Source: Acrasis kona
Lineage: Eukaryota > Heterolobosea > Eutetramitea > Acrasida > Acrasidae
Reading direction: 5' to 3'
Length of the DNA: 64,000 bases
Assembly: GCA_026419775.2 (NCBI GenBank)
Contig: JAOPGA020000946.1
Location: 1 to 64,000 of the forward strand
In this document: positions 1 through 9,957 of the stretch, piece after piece
Layout: each line of letters begins with the position of its first letter
Numbering within the stretch: the first letter of the stretch is position 1
Translations under genes and position numbers: made by a program
Notes under the pieces: model-generated
The model's input: only the letters and a program-made list of their open reading frames with translations
Database searches by the model: none
Told to the model about the DNA's origin: nothing

Positions 1-742
1 ATATTGTTTGTCTCTGTTCATTTCCCCATTCTTTTATTGATCCATTATGGTAATAAATAAACCTTCCATCTTGAAGCTGTGTGAATGCCAATGATCCATC
101 TATTGTAGCATCACAAATACCCTTGAATTCTTTCCTGAAAGATTTTTTAAAAGCATCTCCTAATAGATAAAAATCGATATCATTCATCAACCTTTCTCTT
201 TTTTCTTCATCCAATCTATTTATTCTATCACTTACATCTTGTCCTCTTAGACCATCAAGTATAATGTCAAAGTCACCTGCATCTCTGTCTATAAAGTAGC
301 TACCATCTTCTTCTGGTTTCGTTTGCATTTGTTCACTAAACATACCGGTGAAGAAGCTGTTTTTTTGACTCGTCAATGTGCTTATCAACGTTGCATACAT
401 TTTGCCACCAATGTCTAATTTGATTTTACTCTTTCCTGTCAAATTCTTTGCTACATGCAAGTACACTTTCTGTGCCTCTTCTACTTGTTTTTTTATTTCT
501 TCTTTTTCTTTTTGTGCCTCAATTTCTATTTTATCCTCTGCTTCTGCTTTTGCTTGCTCGATTTTATTTAGTATCTTGGTGTACATCTCTTTCGCTCTTG
601 TTATCTTGTTCTTCACTTCCTCAAATATTTCCTCTAACTGAGATAACTCTTTCTCTACCGTTTCTTGTTCATCATCTATATTAATTTTAAACCTCTTGTT
701 GCCTTCTTCATTGTTTTGTTCACTATTCAATGCCCTCTTCAT
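1..742 (-). CDS. KCTD-like BTB (T1-type) protein with N-terminal coiled coil, partial
   Basis: The reading frame is open to the left edge, so the C-terminus lies outside the window. From the ATG at 742 there is a Lys/Glu-rich helical stretch of about 90 residues, likely a coiled coil. It is followed by a T1-type BTB fold with the signature KIKLDIGGKMYATLISTL, then FFTGMFS and SYFIDRDAGDFDIILDGLRG. This is the layout of KCTD-type adaptors, which oligomerise and often recruit substrates to cullin-3; that function is family knowledge only. An in-frame upstream ATG at 815 would add 24 residues and repeats the LNSEQ motif. I prefer 742. A TTACAA element lies at 784-789, 42 bp upstream of 742. Confidence 0.8.
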   Translation of the reverse strand, partial: MKRALNSEQNNEEGNKRFKINIDDEQETVEKELSQLEEIFEEVKNKITRAKEMYTKILNKIEQAKAEAEDKIEIEAQKEKEEIKKQVEEAQKVYLHVAKNLTGKSKIKLDIGGKMYATLISTLTSQKNSFFTGMFSEQMQTKPEEDGSYFIDRDAGDFDIILDGLRGQDVSDRINRLDEEKRERLMNDIDFYLLGDAFKKSFRKEFKGICDATIDGSLAFTQLQDGRFIYYHNGSIKEWGNEQRQTI

Positions 743-897
743 CTTTTGTTCACTGTTCAATGTCAATGTTTGGTTGAGTTCAATTACAAAATAAGAAAAT
801 TGCATCGGTTATGTTCTCTATTATCGATCAAGAAGCTTTGTAACAATCTGGATACAATATATCTCCCACATGATGAATTGATTTAGTTGGATTGAGC

Positions 898-1294
898 ATG
901 AATACGGTAGTCCATTCTCGATACGACTACATGGAAGATATCATTGAACGATCCAGGCGTTGGACTAGGAACAAGCCAAGAAATTTTCGAACAGGTCACT
1001 TTATTGCATAATCTAAACCATTCGATCCTTCCAACCAAAGCAAATGTTCACAAGGCTCAAAAAGACGCTGAATACAATGAAAAGACTTGGTCTACTTCTC
1101 AACATTCGATACCAAAAGAGCCGACGGAATGTAATCATGCTATGAAGGGAAAACAAATATGGGACATATCAGAGCACATCTTCAAAGCATTTCCAAATGA
1201 ATCCGTTAAAAGATTACATTCATTAATCCCCAACACACATATGCTCGTCAACAAAAACAATGCAGTTCCAAAAAATTATTACTCCATTGAGTAA
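898..1294 (+). CDS. Small hypothetical protein, one 46-nt intron
   Basis: The continuous frame over this stretch opens with TTG, not ATG. A better model begins at ATG 898 and removes an intron at 995-1040 (GTCACT...CCAAAG). It joins in frame to give a 116-residue basic, Trp/Tyr-containing protein ending NYYSIE. The donor GTCACT is weaker than others in the window, so the splice is tentative. A TTGTAA element sits at 838-843. I do not recognise a domain. The short, loop-rich composition would fit a small axonemal protein, but nothing in the sequence proves that. Confidence 0.45.
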
Positions 1295-1463
1295 TTAAAT
1301 TTGAAAAGATAAACCGAGAAATTGTTCTAATCGGAGCGGTTGATGGCAATATGAAAACTACCTCGACTATTACAAGTTCGATTTAATTATATACCAGGTA
1401 GGTTAAGAGGATAACAAAAACAAAAGATTGATTCAAAATAAAACCAATGATCGTTGCTTTATT

Positions 1464-3242
1464 TCAAGATAATTCAAAGAATGAAACAACATTAGCATCG
1501 TTCATCAGATGGGGCATTCTGACCATCCTGTTCAAGAACTTCTGGAATATAGGGATTCTAATTGACGTCTCCTGTTTTTCACCCCAGAAAAATCCCTTAG
1601 GTGGCATTGCAATGCCCGAAAGGTCATCTGGATAGATCGCACTCAACACTTTATACAGCGTGATAAAGTCTGTGTATGTTCTCTTGATGACTTTTCCAGC
1701 AAAATAGTTTTGAAATCTGATTGTATAGAAAGTTCTGAAAGATCCTTCTACTACAGTTCGATTTCCGCAACTAATCGTGGCAGTCGTTGGATTACTCAAT
1801 AAGAGCACTTTTTGCTCTAGATCATATATACGCTGCTCAAGTTTAGCACAACGCTCCTTAAGTTCCTTAAGTTCTCGCTCGTGCTTCTCTTCACGTTCCT
1901 TAAGTTCTCGCTCGTACTTCTCTTCACGTTCCTTTACTTCTCGCTCGTACTTTTCGAATTTAGCATCACGCTCCTTAATTTCTCGCTCGTACTGCTCAAT
2001 TTTAGCATCACGATCCTGAAGTCTCTGCTGATACTCCTCAATTTTAGTATCACGCTGTTTGATCAGTAAGCTCGAACTGATCACCTCTTGTTGGTACTGA
2101 TTTAATTGGTAATGCAGATGGGCCTCCATCTCGGACATGGTGTTGGTGTCCAAAGACCTGACCATGGTCTTTTCTGAGCAATTTTCGTTTGTTTTGTAAC
2201 AATTACAATTGAAAACCTTTGCAGTGGGGATGTGGTTACCCAGATCGCAACCCTTATGGCAATTTATCGCGCATTGAGGACAAATGTCCTCACCATGGGT
2301 CTTGCATGTATAACAAAAGCCAAATGTAACAAACTCTGTTTGACATGTGCTTTGCCAGAACGGTGCTGATAAAGGTATGTCAAATTTTTATTTAAAAGTG
2401 GGAGATCCCCTATAACCTTTTTTGTTACTTGGACCAAATCTAACTTTTCTGGAGTTCTACAAATCTCGCATACGTGATTAAAAAACAATGCTCTCCCAAG
2501 GCAGTTACCTCCTGTGTTTTCTTTGATGCTGTCGTACTTTGGTATGATATACCCCTGTGGATGGTCGTCAGAATCGAATTCAACTCTGTCTTTATTACTA
2601 AGAGCAGTTAGTTGTGTGTCCGATATCTCCCCCGCAGCGATGGATGTCGCATCCACTACAAAACTTCCCAAATACCAGGCGAAGGTTGTTGATTTAAAAG
2701 AACCGAATAATTCGTCTTCAATGTACTTTGCGTCATAGGATTTTAATGTAATATCTAATTCTTGGATGTTATATTTAATCAGCTCCCACCCTCCGGCTTT
2801 TGTGTAGTGTGCGAATCGTAAATCAGTGTGGATCAGCACATGGTAGTCACCTCTGTTTAGTGCACCAATAACTGATATAATCCATCCTTCTTTGTTCGAA
2901 TGGATTGAGTCGACGTTATGACTTGACTTCATAAAATCCATTAGTATACCAGGGTGAGCTAAAATAATATTGTCGAGAGTATTTGGATAATCTGATTTGT
3001 ATCTCGATCGTCTCCTCTCTGGCCTGTTTAACAATCCTTGCTTTGTTTTCGAGTTCGCGACAGATGACATCTGACAGGAAATGAAACATGAATAAAGTGG
3101 CCGTAATTGCCTTTAAATAGAGTACATAAAACTCATGCTCTATTTGACAATCCTTCCTCCTCCTGCATTTTGCTGGTAGATTCTTCTCACTTGATGATGC
3201 TGGTCTGAACGCATCAGTTGTAGAATTGATACTCTTTGACAT
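1464..3242 (-). CDS. UBR-box / coiled-coil / PX-domain protein with apparent frameshift
   Basis: I read two open frames as one gene. Exon 1 (3242-3126) encodes 39 residues; a 55-nt intron (3125-3071, GTACTC...CTGTCAG) joins in frame to an orphan region of about 230 residues. Near the T-run at 2385-2389 the frame must shift by one base. After the shift it reads a zinc-binding UBR-like box at 2345-2178 with FCYTCKTHGEDICPQC, CHKGCDLG and FNCNC. The same frame runs on without a stop into a Glu/Lys/Arg coiled coil with 11- and 14-residue repeats and a C-terminal PX domain (RTYTDF, PPKGFFWG, FLNRMVRMPHL). UBR boxes bind N-degrons or act in E3 ligases; PX domains bind phosphoinositides. The canonical His of the CHxGH motif is Cys here. 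The frame break could be a sequencing error, an unseen intron or real decay. Confidence 0.72.
1852..2060 (-). repeat. Tandem coding repeats in the coiled coil (33- and 42-bp units)
   Basis: Copies start at a shared cacg at 1892, 1925, 1967, 2009 and 2051, so the unit spacing is 33, 42, 42 and 42 bp. The units encode 11- and 14-residue segments rich in EREKER-type charge patterns. Near-identity at DNA level shows recent duplication inside the coiled coil. Confidence 0.8.
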
Positions 3243-3269
3243 TCATGAGTAGACTGCTTCTGACTTATC

Positions 3270-3555
3270 ATGGTCAGAATTCTCAGAGCTCAGCTCAAAC
3301 TAAAGGAGGAACTCAAGAAATCAACAAAACTTTCGAGAAAATTACAAAATCTATTATGGAATGACACTAATTATTGGAAGAGGTACTTCAGACAAAGAGA
3401 GGGAGTAGTTGCCCATTTCCACGGACAATCCCTTCTCCTTTTACGACAAGCACTACTTCAAGTTCTTCAACAAATACAAGGTCCTTCTCTTTGAGGACTT
3501 TAATATTGCGAACCTAAACGTGGCAAGGTTTTTCGCTGATGACGATCAATACTAG
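3270..3555 (+). CDS. Small hypothetical protein, spliced
   Basis: Exon 1 is 3270-3404 and exon 2 is 3451-3555, separated by a 46-nt intron (GTAGTTGC...ACGACAAG) that joins in phase 0. The product is 79 residues and ends NVARFFADDDQY. It contains NYWKRYFRQREG then HYFKFFNKYKVLLFEDFN, loosely like the Trp/Lys-rich tail of an F-box helix, but too short to assign. Its start is only 27 bp from the divergent start of the UBR-PX gene and lacks a TTACAA element. It could be a fragment of a larger lost gene. Confidence 0.4.
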
Positions 3556-3686
3556 AGTGCCGCTTCAATAGACACTTATCAAATGGCTAATCGTCAAGTT
3601 CAAACTCGAAGATTTCAACAAGATTAGGTGACATCATCCTGATTTAAAATTAAAACATACTAATTAATTATAGATGATTACGTAAT

Positions 3687-4172
3687 TTAACATTTATTCC
3701 ACTGTCCCTTCCTATCAAACAACAACAAGCTTTCATCCTTTAACTCTCTCTGGAAAATTGGATCCCTTCCACTTTTATGATAAGCTAGAATTTCTTCATA
3801 GTCCATTTTTGCCCTTACATCATCATTCGGGTCTTTCGACGCAAATGGATCAATAACAAAAAACATGAAAACAGCCAATGCGATGCATATAAGCCAATAG
3901 TTCTGTGAAAAATAAAACGCGAACTTGTCCAACCCTCCGAGTCCCTTTTCTATATTCTTCTGTACTTTCGTTTTTGGAAGAAGGCCAAAAAAGTCATTCT
4001 CTTTATCCTTATCTTCCAACTCCTCCTTTGTGTAAAATTCATTTGGTCCAATCTCGTTTGTTAATTTGTATTTCCTGGTATCATTGTTATTATTCACAGT
4101 GGCAAATTGTCTTGTGTTGCTTATCCGCAATTGATTGAAACCGGTTATGAGTTGTTTGCTTCTTCTTAGCAT
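3687..4172 (-). CDS. Putative mitochondrial single-span membrane protein
   Basis: This is a 161-residue protein. The N-terminus is Arg/Ser-rich and amphipathic (MLRRSKQLITGFNQLRISN), typical of a mitochondrial presequence. One transmembrane helix, LICIALAVFMFFVIDPF, lies near residues 95-112 and an acidic-basic C-terminal tail follows. The layout suggests a small inner-membrane protein or respiratory-complex accessory subunit. No family is recognised. The start is preceded by TTGTAA at 4175-4180 and TTACAA at 4185-4190, almost touching the ATG. Confidence 0.7.
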   Translation of the reverse strand: MLRRSKQLITGFNQLRISNTRQFATVNNNNDTRKYKLTNEIGPNEFYTKEELEDKDKENDFFGLLPKTKVQKNIEKGLGGLDKFAFYFSQNYWLICIALAVFMFFVIDPFASKDPNDDVRAKMDYEEILAYHKSGRDPIFQRELKDESLLLFDRKGQWNKC

Positions 4173-4492
4173 TATTGTAATTAATTACAAAATGTATTCA
4201 TGTATTCAATAACAATACATATGAGTGACACTAACATTACCTCACATAGGAAATAAGACTGTGACGGACTGTGAATACAACATCTTCACATGATGAAAGA
4301 GCAAAAATGCAAGTAATGAAACCAATTAAGATTGATCCTCAAAAATGTTTATTTGCCATAAATGACGTGATATTGATTATTAATCTCGTCCTCGAAACAA
4401 TAGCAATATTTATTTTACAAACTCAAATAGTAAACTCCTTTGTGAAGTGATCCTAGATTCTAATACAAATGCTTGATTTTGCGTCGTTCTCT
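4173..4492. other. Intergenic region, no gene seen
   Basis: Apart from the promoter motifs at 4175-4190 I see no convincing coding frame or structured RNA. The part near 4440-4492 would be 3' UTR of the next minus-strand gene. Confidence 0.6.
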
Positions 4493-4930
4493 CTATGATT
4501 TGCCTAGTTCTATAATATCTTTTGTAACTATGGCGCAATAGTCATCAACCATGTCTTGTATAAAATTATTGAACCTTGTATAAATTCTTTGTTTACATGT
4601 TTTCTGAACCCCATCTAATAATTCCTCCTCTTTCTGATAGTCCGTTAGGGACGTTATGTATTTTTCAATTTCTTTTAATACTTTGTCAGCCATATCAAGG
4701 TATTCTTGTCTTCTCTTCCGCATTAAATCCACATCAACGCTAGATAATCTATTATGATGAGATACGACATAGTTTATAAACTCTGCCTCCTCCATAGTAA
4801 TGAGGCAGTCGGCCCAATTGCCATCTTCATGCACACTGCTCTTGTCTTTTGTTAACAGAAATGTTTGTGACCTTTCTCTTTTCTTTCTTGGCCTAAGAAC
4901 GCGATCCTTCGTCCCGAGAGGTTCACCCAT
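4493..4930 (-). CDS. Hypothetical helical protein
   Basis: The first ATG is at 4930; an upstream TTG at 4936 is not a credible eukaryotic start. The product is 145 residues. It has a basic N-terminus (RVLRPRKKRERSQ), then a mostly helical charged body with KRRQEYLDMADKVLKEIEKY and a C-terminal helix ending IIELGKS. Basic-then-helical architecture suggests a nuclear or cytoskeletal adaptor, but no domain is recognisable. TTACAA at 4954-4959 lies 24 bp upstream. Confidence 0.65.
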   Translation of the reverse strand: MGEPLGTKDRVLRPRKKRERSQTFLLTKDKSSVHEDGNWADCLITMEEAEFINYVVSHHNRLSSVDVDLMRKRRQEYLDMADKVLKEIEKYITSLTDYQKEEELLDGVQKTCKQRIYTRFNNFIQDMVDDYCAIVTKDIIELGKS

Positions 4931-4967
4931 GAACAAAAAATAAAGTCAAATGTTTACAATAAAATTT

Positions 4968-7586
4968 TTATTTCCAAAGTCTGACAAGTTCCCTCTTTGC
5001 AGCCATCCATTTCACAACAAACGTGGCAACCAACAAAGCAACCGTCGATATCACCAACAAACTGAACGAAAAGTCGTCATTTAACAAATCAAACTGTTTG
5101 CTTGGTGCAGTTCTAATGTAAAACATATCTAAACCGCTCACAACAACATGACATGTACTTTCCAAATAAGAAGGACTGGTATCGATACGAGATACCTCAT
5201 GAACAGTTTTATTATAAGTAAGTAAAGATTGACTAATCAATGGAATGTATGGATTGTACATGAGTAGACCTTCTTCTGCTTGGTTTGGATTTGGAGCGAC
5301 TCCTCTTGGCCTTCTTGTATCAATCGTCTTTTGGTTGACGCTCAGTACCTGACCGTTAGTGAGTGCTAATAGGTAGAGCTTGCTGGTGATGCCCAAAGTG
5401 GTTCTGGTGCTGCTAATCGTCCTAACCGCAGATGGTAATATGAATGAGGTCCTCTTGACGTTGACTGCATGTGATGGGATCTGGTTAGAGTACAATTCTA
5501 TGGCGCTCAGTTGATATCTCTTGGGTTTGTTGTACATGTATGTGATTAAAAGTAAATTATCCTCTAGTAACATGTTTATGGGCCCACTGCTTGATTCGTA
5601 TAATGTGTGATAAATGGTAGTACCGGTGATGCTGTCGATGAGGTAAATCTCAACGTTTGAATCAGACGACGACGACGTAGGCGCTTCAAGCGCCACGCTA
5701 AATGTATTAGGGTTCAAGTACTTTGAAAGTTCCGTTTCGTCATGTTGGATAGTGTTGGTGTAGACGTGCTTGTTGAGCTTGGTGGCGTGATGAGCGAATG
5801 ATTGTATGGGGTGATGGAATTGAACAGTCCATATGGGGACTGGTGTGGAGTTGATGATGGTGTATCCTTGTAAAGAATTGGTTGGTTTGTCATGAACGTA
5901 GAAGTAAACCTAAAAATGTTAAAAGATGGGGTGATGAATGTTACATACTTGTTTAGTGAGCGTATTGTGTGTACCATGACGAATGATGACTTGATTATCC
6001 GATGACACCAAAACTAATACATTGTTACCATTTTCAACAGGGACACCGAATGAGTCCTTTAATTTGAAGTCGATGGTTTCCAAGTTTGTAATGTCGCCGA
6101 TCAATCCATTACCAGTTGCAACGAGTGCTTGGTTTCCACGTTGGGCAACTAGTACAAACTCTGGTGTGACTGGCTTCTCATCGTGTTGTTGTGGTGAGTT
6201 GGTGACAATTAGCTTAACGTCGCTCAAGTCGCTACTGTTGACTGTTAGTGAAGGGTGCGTATACATTGACTTACGTTTTGAAAATGGAATGGAAAGTCTT
6301 CTTCCAAAGTACTTGTCCGTTGGTGTGAACTGCGTACACACTCTTTGATGTTGTAATTAGCATGATCTTACTAAAGCCAAACTCATCGCGACCAACATTT
6401 AGCTCTCTATGCACATAGTCACTTTTTAAACCATTTTTCACAAGTGAGACGAGTCCATCTACCGTCGAACGGGCCAAGCTCTAAGGGTTGTGTGATGAAT
6501 GTTTAATGAAAGTCAACTTACGATTAACGTTTCCAGTTGCTTCTCAAGTCTGGCCTCAAAGGACACAATTGCGTTACCTTGTATGGCTTGTGTCTGAGTG
6601 GGTAGCTCAACAAAAGTTAGACCTTTGATCTGTGATAGTCCTTCATCACGTGACCAAATGAGACCTGATCTATTATACAAGGACAATTGATCATCCTAAA
6701 AAGTAAATAACAAAAACAGTAAAATAACTTACGTGTTTGACTAGAATGTTAAATTGTTGTTTGTTGTCAACAGAGGTGTAAGGTCTAATAAAAGCCAATG
6801 TTGCTTGTGTTGCATTGATGTTAAATTCTTCGATTTTGTTTTCATTAGAATGAACAACCACTCTTGACTTTGTTTCATCAATTGGATTGAGTTTGGCATA
6901 ATATCCTTGGTTGGTAGCAGTTACTAATTCACCTTGCACGATCTTGTGTCCTTCTTCCACATTCACGGAGCTTGCTTTACTAATTCCGCTACTGGTAACC
7001 AAAACTGCCGACTGCTTTGTTGATAGAGTAAGAGGAGATCCCTTCAAAATTCCAGTAAATTCCTCGCTACTAATGCCGTGTTAAAAAAGCGCGATTAGGT
7101 GTCATCTAACCTTGTGTGGTTGTAAATGGGTTTGCCAGTGATGGACCTGACCCTTACGAATTCTTTTTTAACCTCAACTACGCCCTCTTCAGTTAGTGCT
7201 GCGTCAACTACGTTGTTGTCGTCCCAGATCAGAAGCCCATTCTTATCCCAAACTCGAAGGGTGTTTGTTAATGTGATCAAGTTGCATGTAGCGGTGGCAT
7301 ATTCAAAGCGGCGTATGACTTCTTTGGACTAAACTGATCAGACAAAGGATTTGTCATTATGACTAACCTCAAAAACTCTTCTCCAGGTTATTTTGCCTGT
7401 TCTTAGATTAATGTTTGCTATAACATTATCAGAACCAACAAGCAAATCCTTTTTGTCACAACCAAAGGCAGCGTGTTTTATATCTCCGATAAATTCTTTC
7501 GACCAGTCATTTTTACCCGCATCTCTTTGGTATATAGCGTTCACCACACACACAAAGGTGCAGAACAATATTAGAGAGTACTTCAT
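4968..7586 (-). CDS. EMC1: ER membrane protein complex subunit 1
   Basis: There are seven exons: 7586-7368, 7328-7111, 7069-6733, 6695-6522, 6480-6275, 6234-5949 and 5909-4968. The six introns are 37-41 nt. Together they give 793 residues. A signal peptide (MKYSLILFCTFVCVVNAIYQ) precedes the PQQ/WD-like beta-propeller, with GSDNVIANINLRTGKITWRR. The C-terminus carries the hallmark YNKTV, PSYLESTC, GLDMFYIRTAPSKQFDLL and a last transmembrane helix before KRELVRLWK. EMC1 is the large lumenal scaffold of the EMC insertase for multi-span and tail-anchored proteins. The exact fit of seven reading frames across six short introns makes the model robust. Confidence 0.93.
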
Positions 7587-7637
7587 TAATTCTGTGAAGT
7601 GTTGTAATTATCAACCAGACAGCAATAACTCGGGAAG
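7587..7637. promoter_or_regulatory. 51-bp bidirectional promoter region
   Basis: This 51-bp gap separates the divergent ATGs of EMC1 (7586) and the REEP gene (7638). It holds one TTGTAA at 7602-7607, about 15 bp from the EMC1 start and 30 bp from the REEP start. The assignment as a shared promoter is inferred from position. Confidence 0.55.
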
Positions 7638-8346
7638 ATGCTGGGTGCGATACACGTTCTGGCATACCTGTCATCGTATGAACACCATATCAATCTTATT
7701 TAGTATTATAGATACTGCGTCGGAATCATTTATCCGATATTTAAGACATACAGTTGTGTTTTAGAATACAGAAAAGCAAGGGAGGATTATGAAGTCACCG
7801 TTAAGTTCTCAAAAATCCAAGCCAGAAGAGCACGCGAAGGAAAAGGTGAATCAGAGGACGACTTCATGGAAGATGCGACCCAAAGACAGGAGCAACTTTG
7901 GGTGGAACAGCAAGAGGAACTTTTATTTGGCCACAAAAAATGGTTGTCTTATTGGATTGTATTCTTTCTCCTATGCGTCTTTGAATATTTAATTGATAGA
8001 ATTATTGACTAGTAAGCCATCCTATATTTTTTGTTCATTCAATAATTACAGCATACCCTTGTACTATGAACTAAAGCTGTCCTTTATCTTATTCTTGATA
8101 CTAGACAAAACACATGGTTCAATCACTTTTTATGAAAAATTCATAGAACCTGCACTCAAATATAACAACCTTGAACAAGAAATAGATTCCACAATGGTCG
8201 TCGTTCAAGATCAGGCATACGAAAAACTTTTCTCCCAGTTAGGCGGTGTGAAGGATCTCGGAGTGACGGGAATGTTCACTGCACTTGATAAAGTAAGGCA
8301 AATAAGCCAAGCCATACAAAAGAAGTCTGAAGAAAAAACTGAATAA
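7638..8346 (+). CDS. REEP/HVA22 (TB2/DP1) family ER-shaping protein
   Basis: There are three exons (7638-7675, 7712-8011, 8052-8346) with introns of 36 and 40 nt, giving 210 residues. The N-terminal hairpin reads VGIIYPIFKTYSCVLEYRKA. The second hydrophobic pair, WLSYWIVFFLLCVFEYLI, leads into IPLYYELKLSFILFLILDKT and FYEKFIEPALK, the family signature. Members bend ER tubules and assist trafficking. Unusual here is a charged insertion of roughly 45 residues between the two hydrophobic blocks (including ESEDDFMEDATQRQEQ), where animal and yeast members have a short loop. The start shares the EMC1 promoter gap; the stop is 25 bp from the convergent phosphodiesterase stop. Confidence 0.88.
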
Positions 8347-8371
8347 ATACTTTGAATAAATTATCTTTTTA

Positions 8372-9889
8372 TTATAAACATAAGTAATCCCCTTGTATTG
8401 GAAACAAAAATTGTGCATTGATTCCTGATGACTGCAACTGTTTTGCAATCACGTCTCTTGGATCCTCTGCGGCATCAAAAAGTTGTTTTGTGTGTTGTAT
8501 AATGATCTTTACATGAGACAAGTCCGTCTCTCTCGTGGCAACCATCATGTCCTTTAATGTCGTTATCAGCAGTGATGGTTTCAAATGTCCATAAAGTTTG
8601 TTATCTGGTATACTATCCTCAAATGAAACTTCTATAAACATGACTCTTTACAATTGTTAGCGTAGAGTGACAATGTAAACTTACCTCAACTTTTTCAGTT
8701 GAAACATGGGATGGGACCAAATGTTGTTTAGTTTGGACCGCCAATCACAGGATGGATCTTGAGTGGACAAGCCAGTGTCCGAAAAGTACAGTGCTTGATC
8801 TTGCGTTTGATTATTTTCAAGTTTTGTTAAAAGGAAGGCGGTACTGCTACCAGAATGACAGGTCTCAAAAACAGTCATTTTTGAATTCTTGAAAGCTGTC
8901 ATGTATGGACTGTTAGGTGAGAGATTTGTGAACGCAAGAAGCTCGTTAACGTCATAAGTGCCATTGTTCATCTTTTGGATGTAATTGTATTGATATGAAA
9001 GGTTAGGCCAGAGCTTGTTGTCAAAAACTTCATCTTGAAGAACAGAAAGTGTAATGTTGGTTCCAATGATTGATTTTCTTTTTGGAAAGTCACCCTCTGC
9101 AGTTCCTCTATTCTGGTTTAATGAAATTACAAAAAGTAAACATACTCGTTGACAAAGTGATCTTCAGGTGAATTAAGAATCAAACCAGCAACGTGGTCGA
9201 AATGGGGGTGTCCTTTCAAGTTTGAGATAGCACGAAATTAATGTACTTACCTATAAAATAAGCCAGGACATGATTTCTGAGTAGATAACCTGCTCTTTGA
9301 ATTTCACGCGTATATTTGGTCGGTATGGGAAAAATCATGTTTCTATTTGAACCAACATAATTGTTGTACAACAACCCCTCCTGTTTTTGTTAAATGTTGA
9401 TTGTGTAATTAAATCTTACTGAGGATATGAATTTTCGAATTCCATGAAGTAATGTCCCTGCGTCGAACGCAATAAACCGATCGCTATTACCCAAGCTAAT
9501 AAGCACGCTAGAAAGATTATCTTCAGAGGAACCGCCACCATTTCCTAAAATAACAGCACTAAAACTACAAACTTGATTTCTTGAGACGGTATAGCTTATG
9601 ATTCTCGGTACGAGAATAATGCCTGCTATAATCATTAAAAATAGAATCACTATTAGCACAGATATTAGTACTAAAAGTCTCATGCGAAGGGAGCTATCGG
9701 TGTTGGGTCATTGTGTTGCTTGATAAAATCTATGTACCTTTTGTGTGATAGATATTCTTTGAACCTATCAAATTTTGATTTCATTGGATATCTGACGTCA
9801 ACATCCTCAGTGTAACTGTCCAGCCTTGGTGATGTTCCGACACTTGTTGTTCTGACCCTGCGATCCGTTATGACTTCATCCATATCCAT
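8372..9889 (-). CDS. Class II cyclic-nucleotide phosphodiesterase, membrane-anchored
   Basis: There are six exons: 9889-9738, 9678-9420, 9380-9251, 9212-9146, 9107-8685 and 8645-8372. Introns are 59, 39, 38, 38 and 39 nt, and the product is 434 residues. A cytosolic tail of about 50 residues is followed by a transmembrane helix (LLVLISVLIVILFLMIIAG). The catalytic domain has the metal-binding GHPHFDHVAGLILNS, with GNGGGSSEDNLSS, FDAGTLLHGIR, YFSDTG and a terminal FPIQGDY. This is the yeast PDE1 / Dictyostelium PdsA class of metallo-beta-lactamase-fold phosphodiesterases. A type II topology would place the active site outside the cell or in a lumen. The first intron is the least certain; without it a shorter protein could begin at ATG 9683. 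Confidence 0.88.
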
Positions 9890-9957
9890 CGATGTTCGTC
9901 TTGTCTATTCAGCGAGATTATTTATGATTTTACAACATCACTTGACAAAATACAGTG
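9890..9957. promoter_or_regulatory. 68-bp bidirectional promoter region
   Basis: One TTACAA (9930-9935) lies between the divergent ATGs at 9889 and 9958, 41 bp from one and 23 bp from the other. Shared use is inferred from position. Confidence 0.5.

Noticed and set aside
448-684. Leu/Phe-rich plus-strand frames that look like membrane proteins
   Set aside because: They are the complement of the Lys/Glu-rich coiled coil of the BTB gene.
944-1294. Open frame as an unspliced 116-residue gene
   Set aside because: It begins with TTG and has no early ATG; the spliced model from 898 restores a proper start.
1777-2069. Ser/Arg-rich plus-strand frame resembling an RS domain
   Set aside because: It mirrors the repeated coiled coil of the PX gene on the minus strand.
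2264-2350. C-terminal 35 residues of the unshifted frame in the UBR-PX gene
   Set aside because: The other frame carries the conserved Cys/His pattern of a UBR box, so the unshifted end is not coding.
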